Assembly: GCA_020635715.1 (NCBI GenBank)
Contig: JACJZG010000003.1
Coordinates: forward strand, 62,001 to 126,000
Reading direction: 5' to 3'
DNA: 64,000 nt
Source of the DNA: Flavobacteriales bacterium
GTDB taxonomy: Bacteria; Bacteroidota; Bacteroidia; Flavobacteriales_F; PHOS-HE28
Positions 1-8,534 of the stretch are shown piece by piece (within the stretch, counting starts at the first letter, position 1; each line of letters starts with the position of its first letter). Under the pieces are notes generated by a model. That model ran no database searches. It had not been told where the DNA came from and saw only the letters and a list, made by a program, of their open reading frames with translations. The position numbers were made by a program, and so were the translations under genes.

Positions 1-2
1 GC

Positions 3-800
3 GATCAGATCCAGATCCGGAACATCGTGAACGCCTTCCCGCGCACGTATCGCACCTACGACAACTTCGACTTCGGCACGGTGAAAGGGTTCACCACCAC
101 CTTCGATCTGCGGCAGACGGGGAATGTGTGGATGCGCGCCTCCTACACCCTGCAGTTCGCCGATGGTACGGGTTCGGGACCGACCACGGGCATCAACCTG
201 ATCAATAGCGGTCAGCCGAACCTGCGGAACATCGCTCCTTTGAACTTCGATCAGCGTCACCGGTTCCAGACCACCTTCGACTTCCGCTATGGTGGTGGCA
301 AGGATTACAACGGGCCAATGCTCTTCGGCAAGCCGATCCTGAGCCGGACAGGGCTTAACGTGGTGAGCATCCTCGGCAGTGGTACGCCTTACAGCCGTAG
401 CAGCATCGTGTACAATGAAGGTGCGGATACGGGTAGCCGTGCCCTGGAAGGTACGTTGAACGGTTCCCGCTTGCCTTGGCAGTTCACCACCGACCTGCAG
501 CTTGACCGCGACATCCCGCTCTCCTTCGGAGGCAAGGAGGGCGAGAAGGCGAAGAGCGCCGACCTGAACATCTACCTGTTGGTCACCAACGTGTTCAATA
601 CCGAGAACATCACCGGTGCTTATCGTTTCACGGGCTCGCCCAACAACGATGGTTACCTGGCTTCCGCTCAGACCCAGCAGATCATCAATGGACAGACGGA
701 TCCGGCATCGTTCCGGGACTTGTACGCCTTGAAGGTGAACAACCCGAACAACTACGGAGCCCCTCGCACCATTCGCCTGGGTGTCCGCTTCAACTTCTGA
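3..800 (+). CDS. TonB-dependent outer-membrane receptor, C-terminal part (partial)
   Basis: The reading frame is already open at the left edge, so only the last 265 residues are seen. They alternate short hydrophobic and polar stretches with many aromatic residues, and contain the barrel-like segments SYTLQFADG, LNFDQRHRFQTTF and LLVTNVFNTENITG. The last residues are RLGVRFNF, ending in phenylalanine as outer-membrane barrels recognised by the BAM complex do. This matches the C-terminal barrel of TonB-dependent or carboxypeptidase-regulatory-domain receptors of Bacteroidota. Substrate cannot be told. The next gene begins 22 bases downstream on the same strand and a PorV-type barrel follows, so the three probably form one transcription unit. 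The plug domain and N-terminus lie outside the window. Confidence 0.75.
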   Translation, partial: DQIQIRNIVNAFPRTYRTYDNFDFGTVKGFTTTFDLRQTGNVWMRASYTLQFADGTGSGPTTGINLINSGQPNLRNIAPLNFDQRHRFQTTFDFRYGGGKDYNGPMLFGKPILSRTGLNVVSILGSGTPYSRSSIVYNEGADTGSRALEGTLNGSRLPWQFTTDLQLDRDIPLSFGGKEGEKAKSADLNIYLLVTNVFNTENITGAYRFTGSPNNDGYLASAQTQQIINGQTDPASFRDLYALKVNNPNNYGAPRTIRLGVRFNF

Positions 801-822
801 TGTGATAGGAAAACGCAAGACC

Positions 823-3800
823 ATGAAAGCCTACACGAGAACCATATTGACCCGGGTGGTCGCACCGGCACTGCTTGTGGCCGCGGCCAGTCCATCCTTC
901 GGCTGGAATCCGCCGGCAAGTGGTGCAGGGATGCAGGGCTTCCGCCCCAAGGCCGCCGCCTGCGTTCCCGCCTCTGACCGCACGACACTGGAGTACAACA
1001 ACGTGCGCGCCATCATCGAGAACGGCGGTAACATGTGGCAGCGACGTGGTGGCAACTCCCTCTCCGGCTATGAAGTGCCCAAGAGCACGGCGCCGGCAGC
1101 GCCCTTCAGCAATCCCAGCGCCATCTTCGCCGGTGGTCTGTGGATGGGTGGGATCTCCACGGACAACCAGCTGAAACTGGCGGCCGTGCTGTTCCGCGCG
1201 GAAGGCAACGATTTCTGGCCCGGCCCCCTGAACAACCAGAACGCATCGGTGGAGGCGGAGACCTGCCTTGCCTATGACCGGTTCTGGATCACGGAACGTG
1301 CCCAGGCCGAGACCTTCCTCCAGTATCGCCAGTGTCTTGACGACCCGGACTGCAACATCGATGAACTCTTCCCCGATGGATATTCCGTTCCCAGCTCATT
1401 CGTCACCTGGCCTGCTGAAGGGTCCATCGATCAAGGGCAGGACCTTTACCTGGCACCTTTCGTTGATGCCGACGGGGATGGTGTGTATGATCCGTTCTCG
1501 GGCGATTTCCCCGATTACGGCTTTGATGAGACCGTGGAACAATGCAAGAGCCGTCAGCGCGAGGATCCTGTGAACCTCTTCGGCGATTACAACATCTTCT
1601 GGATCTTCAACGATCGGGGTGATGTGCACACCGAGTCCTTCGGTGGTCAGGCCATCGGACTCGAGGTCCGGGCGCAGGCTTTCGCCTTCAGCTCGAACAA
1701 CGAGGTCAATAACATGACCTTCTACAACTTCACGGTCATCAACCAGGGCCAGCAGACACTGAACGATACCTATTTCGGCCACTTCATCGACCCGGACCTT
1801 GGCTGCTCGAACGATGACTTCGTAGGCTGCGATGTGCAGCGTGGTTTCGGTTTCGCTTACAACTGGGATGAGAATGACGAGGACTGTAACGGCGTGCCCG
1901 GCTACGGCCTGCAACCACCTGCGGTCGGTGTTGACTTCTTCGAGGGTCCTTACCAGGATGCGGATGGCATGGATAACCCCGGCCCCCAGAGCAGCCTGGA
2001 GTTCCTCGATTGCATCGTGGCCCAGCAGGAGCATGGTATTCCGTACAAAGGCCTCGGCATTGGCTACGGTGATGGATTCCCGGACAACGAGCGTTTCGGC
2101 ATGCGCGCTTTCCTGTTCTGGAACCGGGAAGGTGCCTTCGCTGTGACCGATCCCAGTCAGCAGGGTCATTTCTACAACTACCTCAAAGGGATCTGGAAGA
2201 ACGGCGTGCAGATGTCGTACGGCGGCACTGGCTATGACGAGAGCCCGGGCGCCATCCACACCCGTTACATGTTCCCCTGGAGCAGTGATCCGGTCGGTTG
2301 GGGTACGAATTGTGTGCCGCAGCCGGACTGGCGCGAGACGCTGCAACAGCCGATCGACCGTCGGTTCGTTCAGAGTGCCGGACCCTTCACGCTGGAGCCT
2401 GGTGCCTACAACAACATCACCCTGGGTGTTGCCTGGGCACGTGCCACCACCGGCGGTGCCACGGCGAGCGTGGCAACGCTGCGTACCGCGGATGACAAGG
2501 CGCAGGCCTTGTTCGACAACTGCTTCAAGATCCTCGATGGCCCTGATGCACCGGACCTTGACATCGTTGAACTGGATCGGGAGCTGATCATCTACATGAG
2601 CAACCCGGAGGGTAGCAACAACAACCGTCAGCTGCCGGTGGATCTGCCGCCCTTGAGCTACGAGGAACTCGACCCGATCATCCCGGAAGTAGGTCCCGAT
2701 GGTGAGCTCTATGACCGCTACTACCGCTTCCAGGGTTACAAGCTCTTCCAGTTGAAGAACGCGGACGTGAGCGTTGCCGACCTGGGGAATGTCGAGCTTG
2801 CACGCCTGGTCTACCAGGGCGATATCGAGGACGGGGTGTCCCAGATCATCAACTACCCCTTCAATGAGGTGGTGAACGCACCCGTGGCGACCGAGATGGT
2901 GAATGGCGCCAACCAAGGCATTGCGAGCTCGGTACGCGTTACCGAGGACAAGTTCGCGCAAGGGGATACCCGTCTTGTGAACTTCAAATCGTACTACTAC
3001 ATCGCCATCGCCTACGGGTACAACAACTACGCTCCCTACGACCAGGCTACGCGCAGTGGTCAGGCCTTCCCGTACGTGGAAAGCCGCAAAGCCGCGTTCG
3101 GCAGCATTCGTCGCTACGTGGGCATCCCGCACCGCCCCGATCCCACTTCGGGAGGTACCATCGCCAATGCGGATTATGGGGACACCTTCGAGATCACTCG
3201 TTTGGAAGGTCAGGGCAATGGGGGCAATGCGCTGTCCATGAAGTGGGCGGACAACACCGCCATCGCATCCGCGCCTGGTTACCGTAAACAGGAGTTCACC
3301 TACGAACGGGGAGCAGGTCCAGTGGTGGTCAAGGTGGTCGATCCGCTGAAGGTGCCGCTGGCTGATTTCGAGATCTGGATGAAGGATGATACCATCACTC
3401 CGGGGAATTTGAACGATGCCAACTGGTTCATTGTGAACCTGACCAATAGGGACACCGTGCATAGCGAGCGCATCATCGACATGCCTTACGAGCAGCTCAT
3501 TCCGCAGTGGGGGATCAGTGTCAATATCAGTCAGACCTTGTACAGTGGCGATTTCGCGCAGCCTGCGGGGAATGGTCGGATCCAGTTCGCTGATCCTTCC
3601 AAAGCCTGGTTCACCGGCATTCCGGATGGTGAAGCCGATGTGGTGACCAACTGGATACGTTCGGGGGTGTACAGCAGCCCGGAATCGCCGCTATGGGCGG
3701 ATCGGAGCACGGACCCCAACGAGCTCTGGGAGGATGTACTGGGTGGCACCTGGGCCCCCTGGGCACTGGTCGGCCATGCACCCTTCCAAGGTGGTGTCTC

Positions 3801-4905
3801 TTCGGACTCCGAGGCGAACAACCCGCATCCGTCAATGTCGTTCGCGTTGATCAGAAGGACGCCCAGCATTCAACTGGTCATCACATCCAACAAGGATCTG
3901 TGGTCCCGTTGCCCGGTGTTCGAGCAGGAATCGAATTCCGCTCAAGCACAGGGTGGTGCCAAACGGATGGCGGTGCGTATCGCACCCAGCATCGATAAGA
4001 ACGGACGCAACGCCACCATGCCCGGATACAATGCAGCGGAAGGCGATCTGGTCAGCACCACCGGTATGGGTTGGTTCCCTGGTTATGCGGTGAACACCGA
4101 GACCGGGGAGCGCCTGAACGTGGGATATGGCGAGAACAGCTTCTGGGGCGGCGGGATCGGTCGGGATATGATCTGGAACCCGAACGACCAGGTGTTCAAC
4201 CAAGGTGGTGCGTATTTCGGCGGCGGCCACTGGATCTACGTGTTCAAGAACGAGCGCCGGGCATTGAACAACGCGACCGAGGTGCCTGCCTATGATGAAG
4301 GTGCGTTCGTGCGCAGCCTTGGTCAGGACCAGAACAACTCAGCATCACGTCTGAAGCTGCTCAAGTCCATCGGCTGGGTGGGAAGCGCGATGGTGATACC
4401 CGGCGCGGAATTCCTCGCGACGGATGTGCGGATCACGCTTACGGTTAAGAAGCCCTATGAGCGTTACATCAACTACAACGGCGGGCCGGGTGACATTTCG
4501 ACCGATCGCAACAATGGACTGCCGCTGTATAAATTCTCCACGAACGGCCTGGAGACGCTGAACAACGACCAGACCACGGCGGAGAGCGCGCTGGACCTGA
4601 TCAACGTGGTGCCGAACCCGTACTACGCGTTCAGCGGCTATGAGACCTCACGCATCGACAACCGCGTGAAGTTCATCAACCTGCCACAGCGGTGCACCAT
4701 CTCGATCTATTCGGTGAACGGCACCTTGGTCCGGAAGTTCCGCAAGGACAATGAGCTCACCTATCTGGATTGGGACTTGAAGAACACCACCAACATCCCG
4801 ATCGCCGGCGGCATGTACCTCTGCCACGTGGATGTGCCCGATGTAGGTGAGAAAGTGTTGAAGTGGTTCGGAGCCATGAGGCCGCTCGACCTCCAGAATT
4901 TCTAA
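823..4905 (+). CDS. Large secreted protein with T9SS-like C-terminal domain
   Basis: A 1360-residue protein. I chose the ATG at 823 because it gives a clean signal peptide (MKAYTRTIL, then VVAPALLVAAASPSFG). The upstream in-frame GTG at 781 lies inside the preceding gene. The body is rich in Asn, Gly, Asp and aromatic residues and includes acidic, calcium-site-like stretches such as DADGDGVYDPFSGD. The last 90 residues (from about LINVVPNPYYAFSGYE, with ISIYSVNGTLVRKF and ending LKWFGAMRPLDLQNF) resemble the T9SS sorting fold, with a VPNP entry in place of the usual YPNP. The family is not recognised beyond that. It lies between a TonB-type receptor and a PorV-type barrel, which suggests surface display or secretion through T9SS. 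Confidence 0.7.
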   Translation: MKAYTRTILTRVVAPALLVAAASPSFGWNPPASGAGMQGFRPKAAACVPASDRTTLEYNNVRAIIENGGNMWQRRGGNSLSGYEVPKSTAPAAPFSNPSAIFAGGLWMGGISTDNQLKLAAVLFRAEGNDFWPGPLNNQNASVEAETCLAYDRFWITERAQAETFLQYRQCLDDPDCNIDELFPDGYSVPSSFVTWPAEGSIDQGQDLYLAPFVDADGDGVYDPFSGDFPDYGFDETVEQCKSRQREDPVNLFGDYNIFWIFNDRGDVHTESFGGQAIGLEVRAQAFAFSSNNEVNNMTFYNFTVINQGQQTLNDTYFGHFIDPDLGCSNDDFVGCDVQRGFGFAYNWDENDEDCNGVPGYGLQPPAVGVDFFEGPYQDADGMDNPGPQSSLEFLDCIVAQQEHGIPYKGLGIGYGDGFPDNERFGMRAFLFWNREGAFAVTDPSQQGHFYNYLKGIWKNGVQMSYGGTGYDESPGAIHTRYMFPWSSDPVGWGTNCVPQPDWRETLQQPIDRRFVQSAGPFTLEPGAYNNITLGVAWARATTGGATASVATLRTADDKAQALFDNCFKILDGPDAPDLDIVELDRELIIYMSNPEGSNNNRQLPVDLPPLSYEELDPIIPEVGPDGELYDRYYRFQGYKLFQLKNADVSVADLGNVELARLVYQGDIEDGVSQIINYPFNEVVNAPVATEMVNGANQGIASSVRVTEDKFAQGDTRLVNFKSYYYIAIAYGYNNYAPYDQATRSGQAFPYVESRKAAFGSIRRYVGIPHRPDPTSGGTIANADYGDTFEITRLEGQGNGGNALSMKWADNTAIASAPGYRKQEFTYERGAGPVVVKVVDPLKVPLADFEIWMKDDTITPGNLNDANWFIVNLTNRDTVHSERIIDMPYEQLIPQWGISVNISQTLYSGDFAQPAGNGRIQFADPSKAWFTGIPDGEADVVTNWIRSGVYSSPESPLWADRSTDPNELWEDVLGGTWAPWALVGHAPFQGGVSSDSEANNPHPSMSFALIRRTPSIQLVITSNKDLWSRCPVFEQESNSAQAQGGAKRMAVRIAPSIDKNGRNATMPGYNAAEGDLVSTTGMGWFPGYAVNTETGERLNVGYGENSFWGGGIGRDMIWNPNDQVFNQGGAYFGGGHWIYVFKNERRALNNATEVPAYDEGAFVRSLGQDQNNSASRLKLLKSIGWVGSAMVIPGAEFLATDVRITLTVKKPYERYINYNGGPGDISTDRNNGLPLYKFSTNGLETLNNDQTTAESALDLINVVPNPYYAFSGYETSRIDNRVKFINLPQRCTISIYSVNGTLVRKFRKDNELTYLDWDLKNTTNIPIAGGMYLCHVDVPDVGEKVLKWFGAMRPLDLQNF

Positions 4906-4926
4906 GTCCCAGCTCTTACAATACGG

Positions 4927-5988
4927 ATGTACACGATGCGAACGATGCAACGAAGGACCGCAGGGATGGCAGTGGCACTGGCCATGTGCACCACCACCGT
5001 TTGGGCGGGTAACCCGGACCGGGCTGGGTCCGCTGGGGCTACGCAGCTCCTGATCAATCCCTGGGCACGGTCCTCAGGCTGGGCATTGGCGAACACCGCC
5101 TCTGTGCGCGGGGCTGAAGCCATGTACGGCAACATCGCAGGTCTTGCCCATACGTCCAAGACCGAGATCCTCTTCACCAATACGAAGTGGCTGAGCGGTT
5201 CCGGCACCACGATCAATAGCGTTGGCTTCGGCCAGAAGTTGGGGGCTTCGGGTGTCCTGGGTATCTCGGCCACCACCATGGGCTTCGGCGATCTGGAGAT
5301 CACCACGGTGGACAACCCCGCCGGCGGATTGGGAACGTTCCGACCCTCCTTTGCGAACATCGGCTTCTCCTATGCCAAGAGCTTCTCGAACAGCATCCAT
5401 GGCGGCATCCTCATCCGCATGGTCTCCGAGAGCATCGCCAACGTCAGGGCGCAGGGCATGTGCTTCGATGCCGGCATCCAGTATGTCACGGGTGAGAAGG
5501 ACAACATCCACTTCGGCATCGCGCTGAAGAACGTCGGTCCGGCCATGGCCTTCTCCGGCGATGGTCTCTCCGTGCAGGGTCTTCTCGTCTCGGGCAGCGA
5601 TCAGCTCACCCTCGAGCAGCGGTCGGCCCAGTTCGAGATCCCTTCCCTGCTGAACATCGGCGCGGCGTACGACCTGCACCTGAACGAGCGGCATCGGGTG
5701 ACCTTCGCGGGCAACTTCACGTCCAATTCATTCACGAAGGATCAGGCGATGGTGGGGATCGAATACGCCTTCAACCGCATGGTGCACCTGCGCGGGGGGT
5801 ACATGTACGAGGATGGGATCACCTCCGAAGAGGAGCGGGCCACCGTGCTCACCGGGCCGACCGCGGGCCTCAGTGTGGACTTCCCCTTCGGTGAGGAGAA
5901 GAGATCGGCCATCGCCGTCGACTACTCGTACCGGACCACGAACCCTTTCGCGGGCATCCACAGCATCGGCGTTCGGATCAGTCTCTAG
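4927..5988 (+). CDS. PorV/PorQ-family outer-membrane protein
   Basis: 353 residues with an N-terminal signal sequence (GMAVALAMCTTTVWA). The mature protein starts with the pattern typical of PorV/PorQ proteins: LLINPWARSSGWALANTASV, then GAEAMYGNIAGLA, followed by amphipathic strands. Family members are FadL-like 14-strand barrels. PorV shuttles T9SS cargo from the translocon to the attachment complex, and paralogues serve specific cargo. Several ATGs (4927, 4936, 4945) are possible starts. It begins 21 bases after the large secreted protein, so the two are probably co-expressed and this barrel may serve that cargo. Which PorV/PorQ subgroup it belongs to is not settled. Transcription probably ends at the hairpin just downstream. 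Confidence 0.75.
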   Translation: MYTMRTMQRRTAGMAVALAMCTTTVWAGNPDRAGSAGATQLLINPWARSSGWALANTASVRGAEAMYGNIAGLAHTSKTEILFTNTKWLSGSGTTINSVGFGQKLGASGVLGISATTMGFGDLEITTVDNPAGGLGTFRPSFANIGFSYAKSFSNSIHGGILIRMVSESIANVRAQGMCFDAGIQYVTGEKDNIHFGIALKNVGPAMAFSGDGLSVQGLLVSGSDQLTLEQRSAQFEIPSLLNIGAAYDLHLNERHRVTFAGNFTSNSFTKDQAMVGIEYAFNRMVHLRGGYMYEDGITSEEERATVLTGPTAGLSVDFPFGEEKRSAIAVDYSYRTTNPFAGIHSIGVRISL

Positions 5989-5998
5989 AACGAGCCAT

Positions 5999-6006
5999 TA
6001 TCTTTG
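5999..6006 (+). promoter_or_regulatory. Candidate -7 promoter element TATCTTTG (greA)
   Basis: Matches the Bacteroidota sigma consensus TAnnTTTG exactly, 56 bases before the greA ATG. No convincing -33 TTG is seen. It directly abuts the hairpin at 6008-6033, so the predicted transcript would start inside that hairpin. Confidence 0.45.
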
Positions 6007-6007
6007 G

Positions 6008-6033
6008 AAAGAGGACCTTGCGGGGTCCTCTTT
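6008..6033 (+). terminator. Hairpin terminator after the PorV-type gene
   Basis: Perfect 10-base inverted repeat AAAGAGGACC / GGTCCTCTTT with a 6-base loop, followed by a pyrimidine-rich stretch. It lies 20 bases after the stop of the barrel gene. Confidence 0.75.
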
Positions 6034-6062
6034 CATTCTTTCCACCCAAGCACGCACTGGCC

Positions 6063-6536
6063 ATGAGCACACCGGCCTATTACACCGAAGAAGGCTTGCG
6101 CAAGTTGCAGGAGGAGCTGCACCACCTGCGCACCGTGGAACGTCCGCACATCAGCCAGCAGATCGCCGATGCGCGGGACAAGGGCGACCTGAGCGAGAAC
6201 GCGGAATACCACGCCGCCAAGGAGGACCAGGGCCTGCTCGAGGCGCGTATCGCGAAGTTGGAGGAGGTGGTGGCCAGCGCACGCATCATCGATGCGTCCC
6301 AGCTGGATACGAGCAAGGCCTACATCCACTCCTCGGTGAGGGTGAAACAGGTGGGCAGCGGTGCCGAACGCACCTTCACCCTTGTGGCCGAGAGCGAGGC
6401 CGACATCAAGAGCGGCAAGATCAGCGTCAGCTCGCCCATCGGCAAGGGACTCCTGGGCCGGGCCGTGGGTGAGGTGGCCGAGGTGACCACACCGGCCGGC
6501 ACCACGCGCTTCGAGGTGCTCGAGATCACCCGTTGA
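6063..6536 (+). CDS. greA: Transcription elongation factor GreA
   Basis: 157 residues, the normal GreA length. Starts MSTPAYYTEEGLRKLQEEL. The N-terminal coiled coil carries the tip motif GDLSENAEYHAAKE, whose acidic residues place the catalytic magnesium in the RNA polymerase secondary channel so that backtracked RNA is cleaved. The C-terminal FKBP-like domain holds the usual SPIGKGLLGRAVGE block. The ATG at 6063 was chosen over an upstream in-frame ATG at 6018, because 6018 falls in the terminator hairpin region and adds a non-conserved leader. The stop codon overlaps the spacer before the HIT gene, so the two are likely cotranscribed. Confidence 0.95.
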   Translation: MSTPAYYTEEGLRKLQEELHHLRTVERPHISQQIADARDKGDLSENAEYHAAKEDQGLLEARIAKLEEVVASARIIDASQLDTSKAYIHSSVRVKQVGSGAERTFTLVAESEADIKSGKISVSSPIGKGLLGRAVGEVAEVTTPAGTTRFEVLEITR

Positions 6537-6538
6537 CC

Positions 6539-6928
6539 ATGGCCAGCATCTTCACACGGATCATCCAGGGCGAGATACCCGGTCACAAGCTGGCCGAGGA
6601 TGATCGTTTCTTCGCCTTCCTCGACATCAGTCCCTTGCGCGAAGGCCATGCCTTGGTGGTGCCCAAACGTGAGGTGGACCATCTGTTCGATCTGGAAAGG
6701 GAGGAGCTCAGTGGCATCATGGTCTTCGCCAAGGAAGTGGCGCGCAAGATCAAGGCGGTGGTCCCCTGCTCGCGCATCGGCATCAGTGTGATCGGGCTTG
6801 AGGTGCCGCACGCGCATATCCACCTGGTACCGATCGATACCCTCGGCGACATGGACTTCACCAAGCCGCGTGTGAAGTTCACGACCGAGGAGTTCGCTGC
6901 CCTTGCAGAGCGGATCCGCAACGCGTGA
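6539..6928 (+). CDS. HIT family (histidine triad) nucleotide-binding protein
   Basis: 129 residues, typical of Hint-type HIT proteins. It opens MASIFTRIIQGEIPGHKLAED and carries the catalytic triad motif HAHIH in VPHAHIHLVP near residue 96. These proteins bind purine nucleotides and often hydrolyse AMP-lysine or other phosphoramidates. The ATG at 6539 is two bases after the greA stop, indicating translational coupling. A TTG at 6533 could be used instead but would overlap greA. The substrate in this organism cannot be inferred. Confidence 0.92.
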   Translation: MASIFTRIIQGEIPGHKLAEDDRFFAFLDISPLREGHALVVPKREVDHLFDLEREELSGIMVFAKEVARKIKAVVPCSRIGISVIGLEVPHAHIHLVPIDTLGDMDFTKPRVKFTTEEFAALAERIRNA

Positions 6929-7579
6929 TCAGCGGATCCGGTCCGGATTGTTCCGGATGAACGCGGACCAGTCCTTGCCGGCAGCACGCTTCACACTTGC
7001 GCCCGATCCGCGGCCCTGGCTGGCGAAATGATGGCACACGGCCACGGCCACGGCGTCGGTGGCATCGGTGCTGCTTGGAAGATCAGCGATGCGCAGGATG
7101 CTCAACAGCATGGCCGCCACCTGCTCCTTGGCCGCGTTCCCGTTCCCTGTGATGCTCTGCTTCACCCGCTTCGGTGCGTATTCCATCACACTGATGTCGC
7201 GTTGCAGGGCCGCGGCGATGGCCACACCCTGGGCGCGGCCCAGTTTCAACATGCTCTGTACGTTCTTGCCGAAGAATTGCGCTTCGATCGCCAGCTCATC
7301 CGGCAGGTGGCGTTCGATGATCTCCAGGGTGCTGCGGAAGATCGCGCGCAGCTTCAACGTGTGATCATCACCCGGCTCGAAGCGGATGGCACCGGCTTCC
7401 ACCAACCGGAGCGCCTGGCCCTCCACCGCCAGCACGCCGAAGCCCATGACCGTGGTACCCGGGTCAATGCCAAGGATGATGCGCTCACCAAGCACCTTCG
7501 CGGCGGGGGCGTCGGGCCTACTTTTGGCCAAGGCCCCTGCACCAGGCCCAACGATGTCCGCGCGCCGCTCCTTGCTCAT
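6929..7579 (-). CDS. ruvC: Holliday junction resolvase RuvC
   Basis: About 216 residues. The RNase H-like fold is marked by GIDPGT (first catalytic Asp), AIEAQFFGKN (catalytic Glu) and DATDAVAVAVCHH (C-terminal acidic residues). RuvC cuts Holliday junctions with RuvAB in recombinational repair. From the ATG at 7579 the protein has about 32 extra residues before the conserved core. A GTG giving VLGERIILGID, about 85 bases further in, would match the usual RuvC length better. The tail GKDWSAFIRNNPDRIR is not usual. The gene converges with the HIT gene and runs head-to-head with the flippase-like gene on the other strand, overlapping it by 26 bases if the ATG is used. Confidence 0.9.
   Translation of the reverse strand: MSKERRADIVGPGAGALAKSRPDAPAAKVLGERIILGIDPGTTVMGFGVLAVEGQALRLVEAGAIRFEPGDDHTLKLRAIFRSTLEIIERHLPDELAIEAQFFGKNVQSMLKLGRAQGVAIAAALQRDISVMEYAPKRVKQSITGNGNAAKEQVAAMLLSILRIADLPSSTDATDAVAVAVCHHFASQGRGSGASVKRAAGKDWSAFIRNNPDRIR
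7519..7526 (+). promoter_or_regulatory. Candidate -7 element TACTTTTG inside ruvC (flippase-like gene)
   Basis: Exact TAnnTTTG match 27 bases before the ATG at 7554. It lies on the strand opposite ruvC and inside the possible N-terminal extension of ruvC, which favours a shorter RuvC. Confidence 0.4.
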
Positions 7580-8534
7580 GGTCTTCCGGTGGGTGATCTT
7601 CCTGCTGGCCTGCCTTTTCCTGTACCAGGCGCTCGCCGGTCCCAAAGGTATCGCTGCGTTGCAAGGGCATCGGTCAATGGAACTGGTGAAGCTCAACTGG
7701 CGCGGATCCCTCCTGGTGGTTCTGCTCATGGTGGTGAACTGGTGGGTGGAATCGATCAAGTGGCGCTCCCTGGTCCGGGACGTCGAGCCCTTGTCCAGAT
7801 GGCGCGCCTTCGCAGCCACCATCGCGGGAACGGGCGTGGGTTTCGTCAGCATCAACCGGACAGGCGAGTTCATCGGCCGGGTGCTTTTCCTGGAGCCCGA
7901 GCATCGCATCGCCGGCGGCTTCGCCACAGCACTGGGCAGCATCGCACAGTTCGTGGTAACGCTCACCTTCGGTGGCCTGGGCCTGCTGGCCTTGACCTTG
8001 GCGCACATGCCACTGCCCTGGCCGGGCGGGTGGATCTCCTGGGCGCTGGCGAGCCTCACGGCCTTCGCCACCACGATAGGACTGCTGTGGTACCTCTTCC
8101 CTGGCATGCTGCGCCAGCATCTGTTGTTGCTGCCGTTCCTGCATCGGTTCGAACGGGCCTCCGCCGTGCTCGTGCACTTCCGGAATGACCGGCTTTGGTC
8201 CGTGTTGTTCCTGAGCGGCCTGCGGTACGCGCTGTTCACCACGCAGTTCATCCTGCTGTTGCATCAGTTCGAAGCGCACGTCGACCTCCTGCACGCGGTC
8301 CTGGGCATTCCCGTGATCTACCTCCTCACCACCCTGATCCCTTCGGTGATGCTCACGGAGCTGGGCGTGCGCGGGTCCGTTGCCGTGGCGGTCCTGTCCC
8401 CCTTGGGCGGTGAGGTGGCACAGGTGCTGCTGGCCACCACCTGCCTATGGTTGATCAATGTGGCCCTGCCCGCGTGTGCCGGTAGTGCGATCCTGCTCGT
8501 AGCACGCATCCGTGTCCGGAACAAGGAAGCATGA
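7554..8534 (+). CDS. Lysylphosphatidylglycerol synthase TM-region / flippase-like membrane protein
   Basis: About 326 residues with seven to eight hydrophobic segments (for example WVIFLLACLFLYQAL, LLVVLLMVVNWWVES, FVVTLTFGGLGLLALTL). The pattern NWWVESIKWRSLV and the loop TGVGFVSINRTGEFIGR resemble the UPF0104/AglD-like family, the membrane half of MprF and related flippases. Such proteins move lipid-linked molecules across the cytoplasmic membrane, often with a glycosyltransferase. The start may be 7554 (MSARRSLL) or 7578 (MVFRWV). It overlaps the following glycosyltransferase by four bases (ATGA), so a joint role in making or exporting a glycolipid is plausible. The cargo is unknown. Confidence 0.75.
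   Translation: MSARRSLLMVFRWVIFLLACLFLYQALAGPKGIAALQGHRSMELVKLNWRGSLLVVLLMVVNWWVESIKWRSLVRDVEPLSRWRAFAATIAGTGVGFVSINRTGEFIGRVLFLEPEHRIAGGFATALGSIAQFVVTLTFGGLGLLALTLAHMPLPWPGGWISWALASLTAFATTIGLLWYLFPGMLRQHLLLLPFLHRFERASAVLVHFRNDRLWSVLFLSGLRYALFTTQFILLLHQFEAHVDLLHAVLGIPVIYLLTTLIPSVMLTELGVRGSVAVAVLSPLGGEVAQVLLATTCLWLINVALPACAGSAILLVARIRVRNKEA

Noticed and set aside
1396..3462. Long open frame on the minus strand opposite the large secreted protein
   Set aside because: Antisense shadow of a high-GC gene: no signal, no family motif, biased composition (many His, Val, Arg).
7028..8188. Plus-strand frame across ruvC and the flippase-like gene
   Set aside because: Out of frame with both recognised genes and without conserved motifs.
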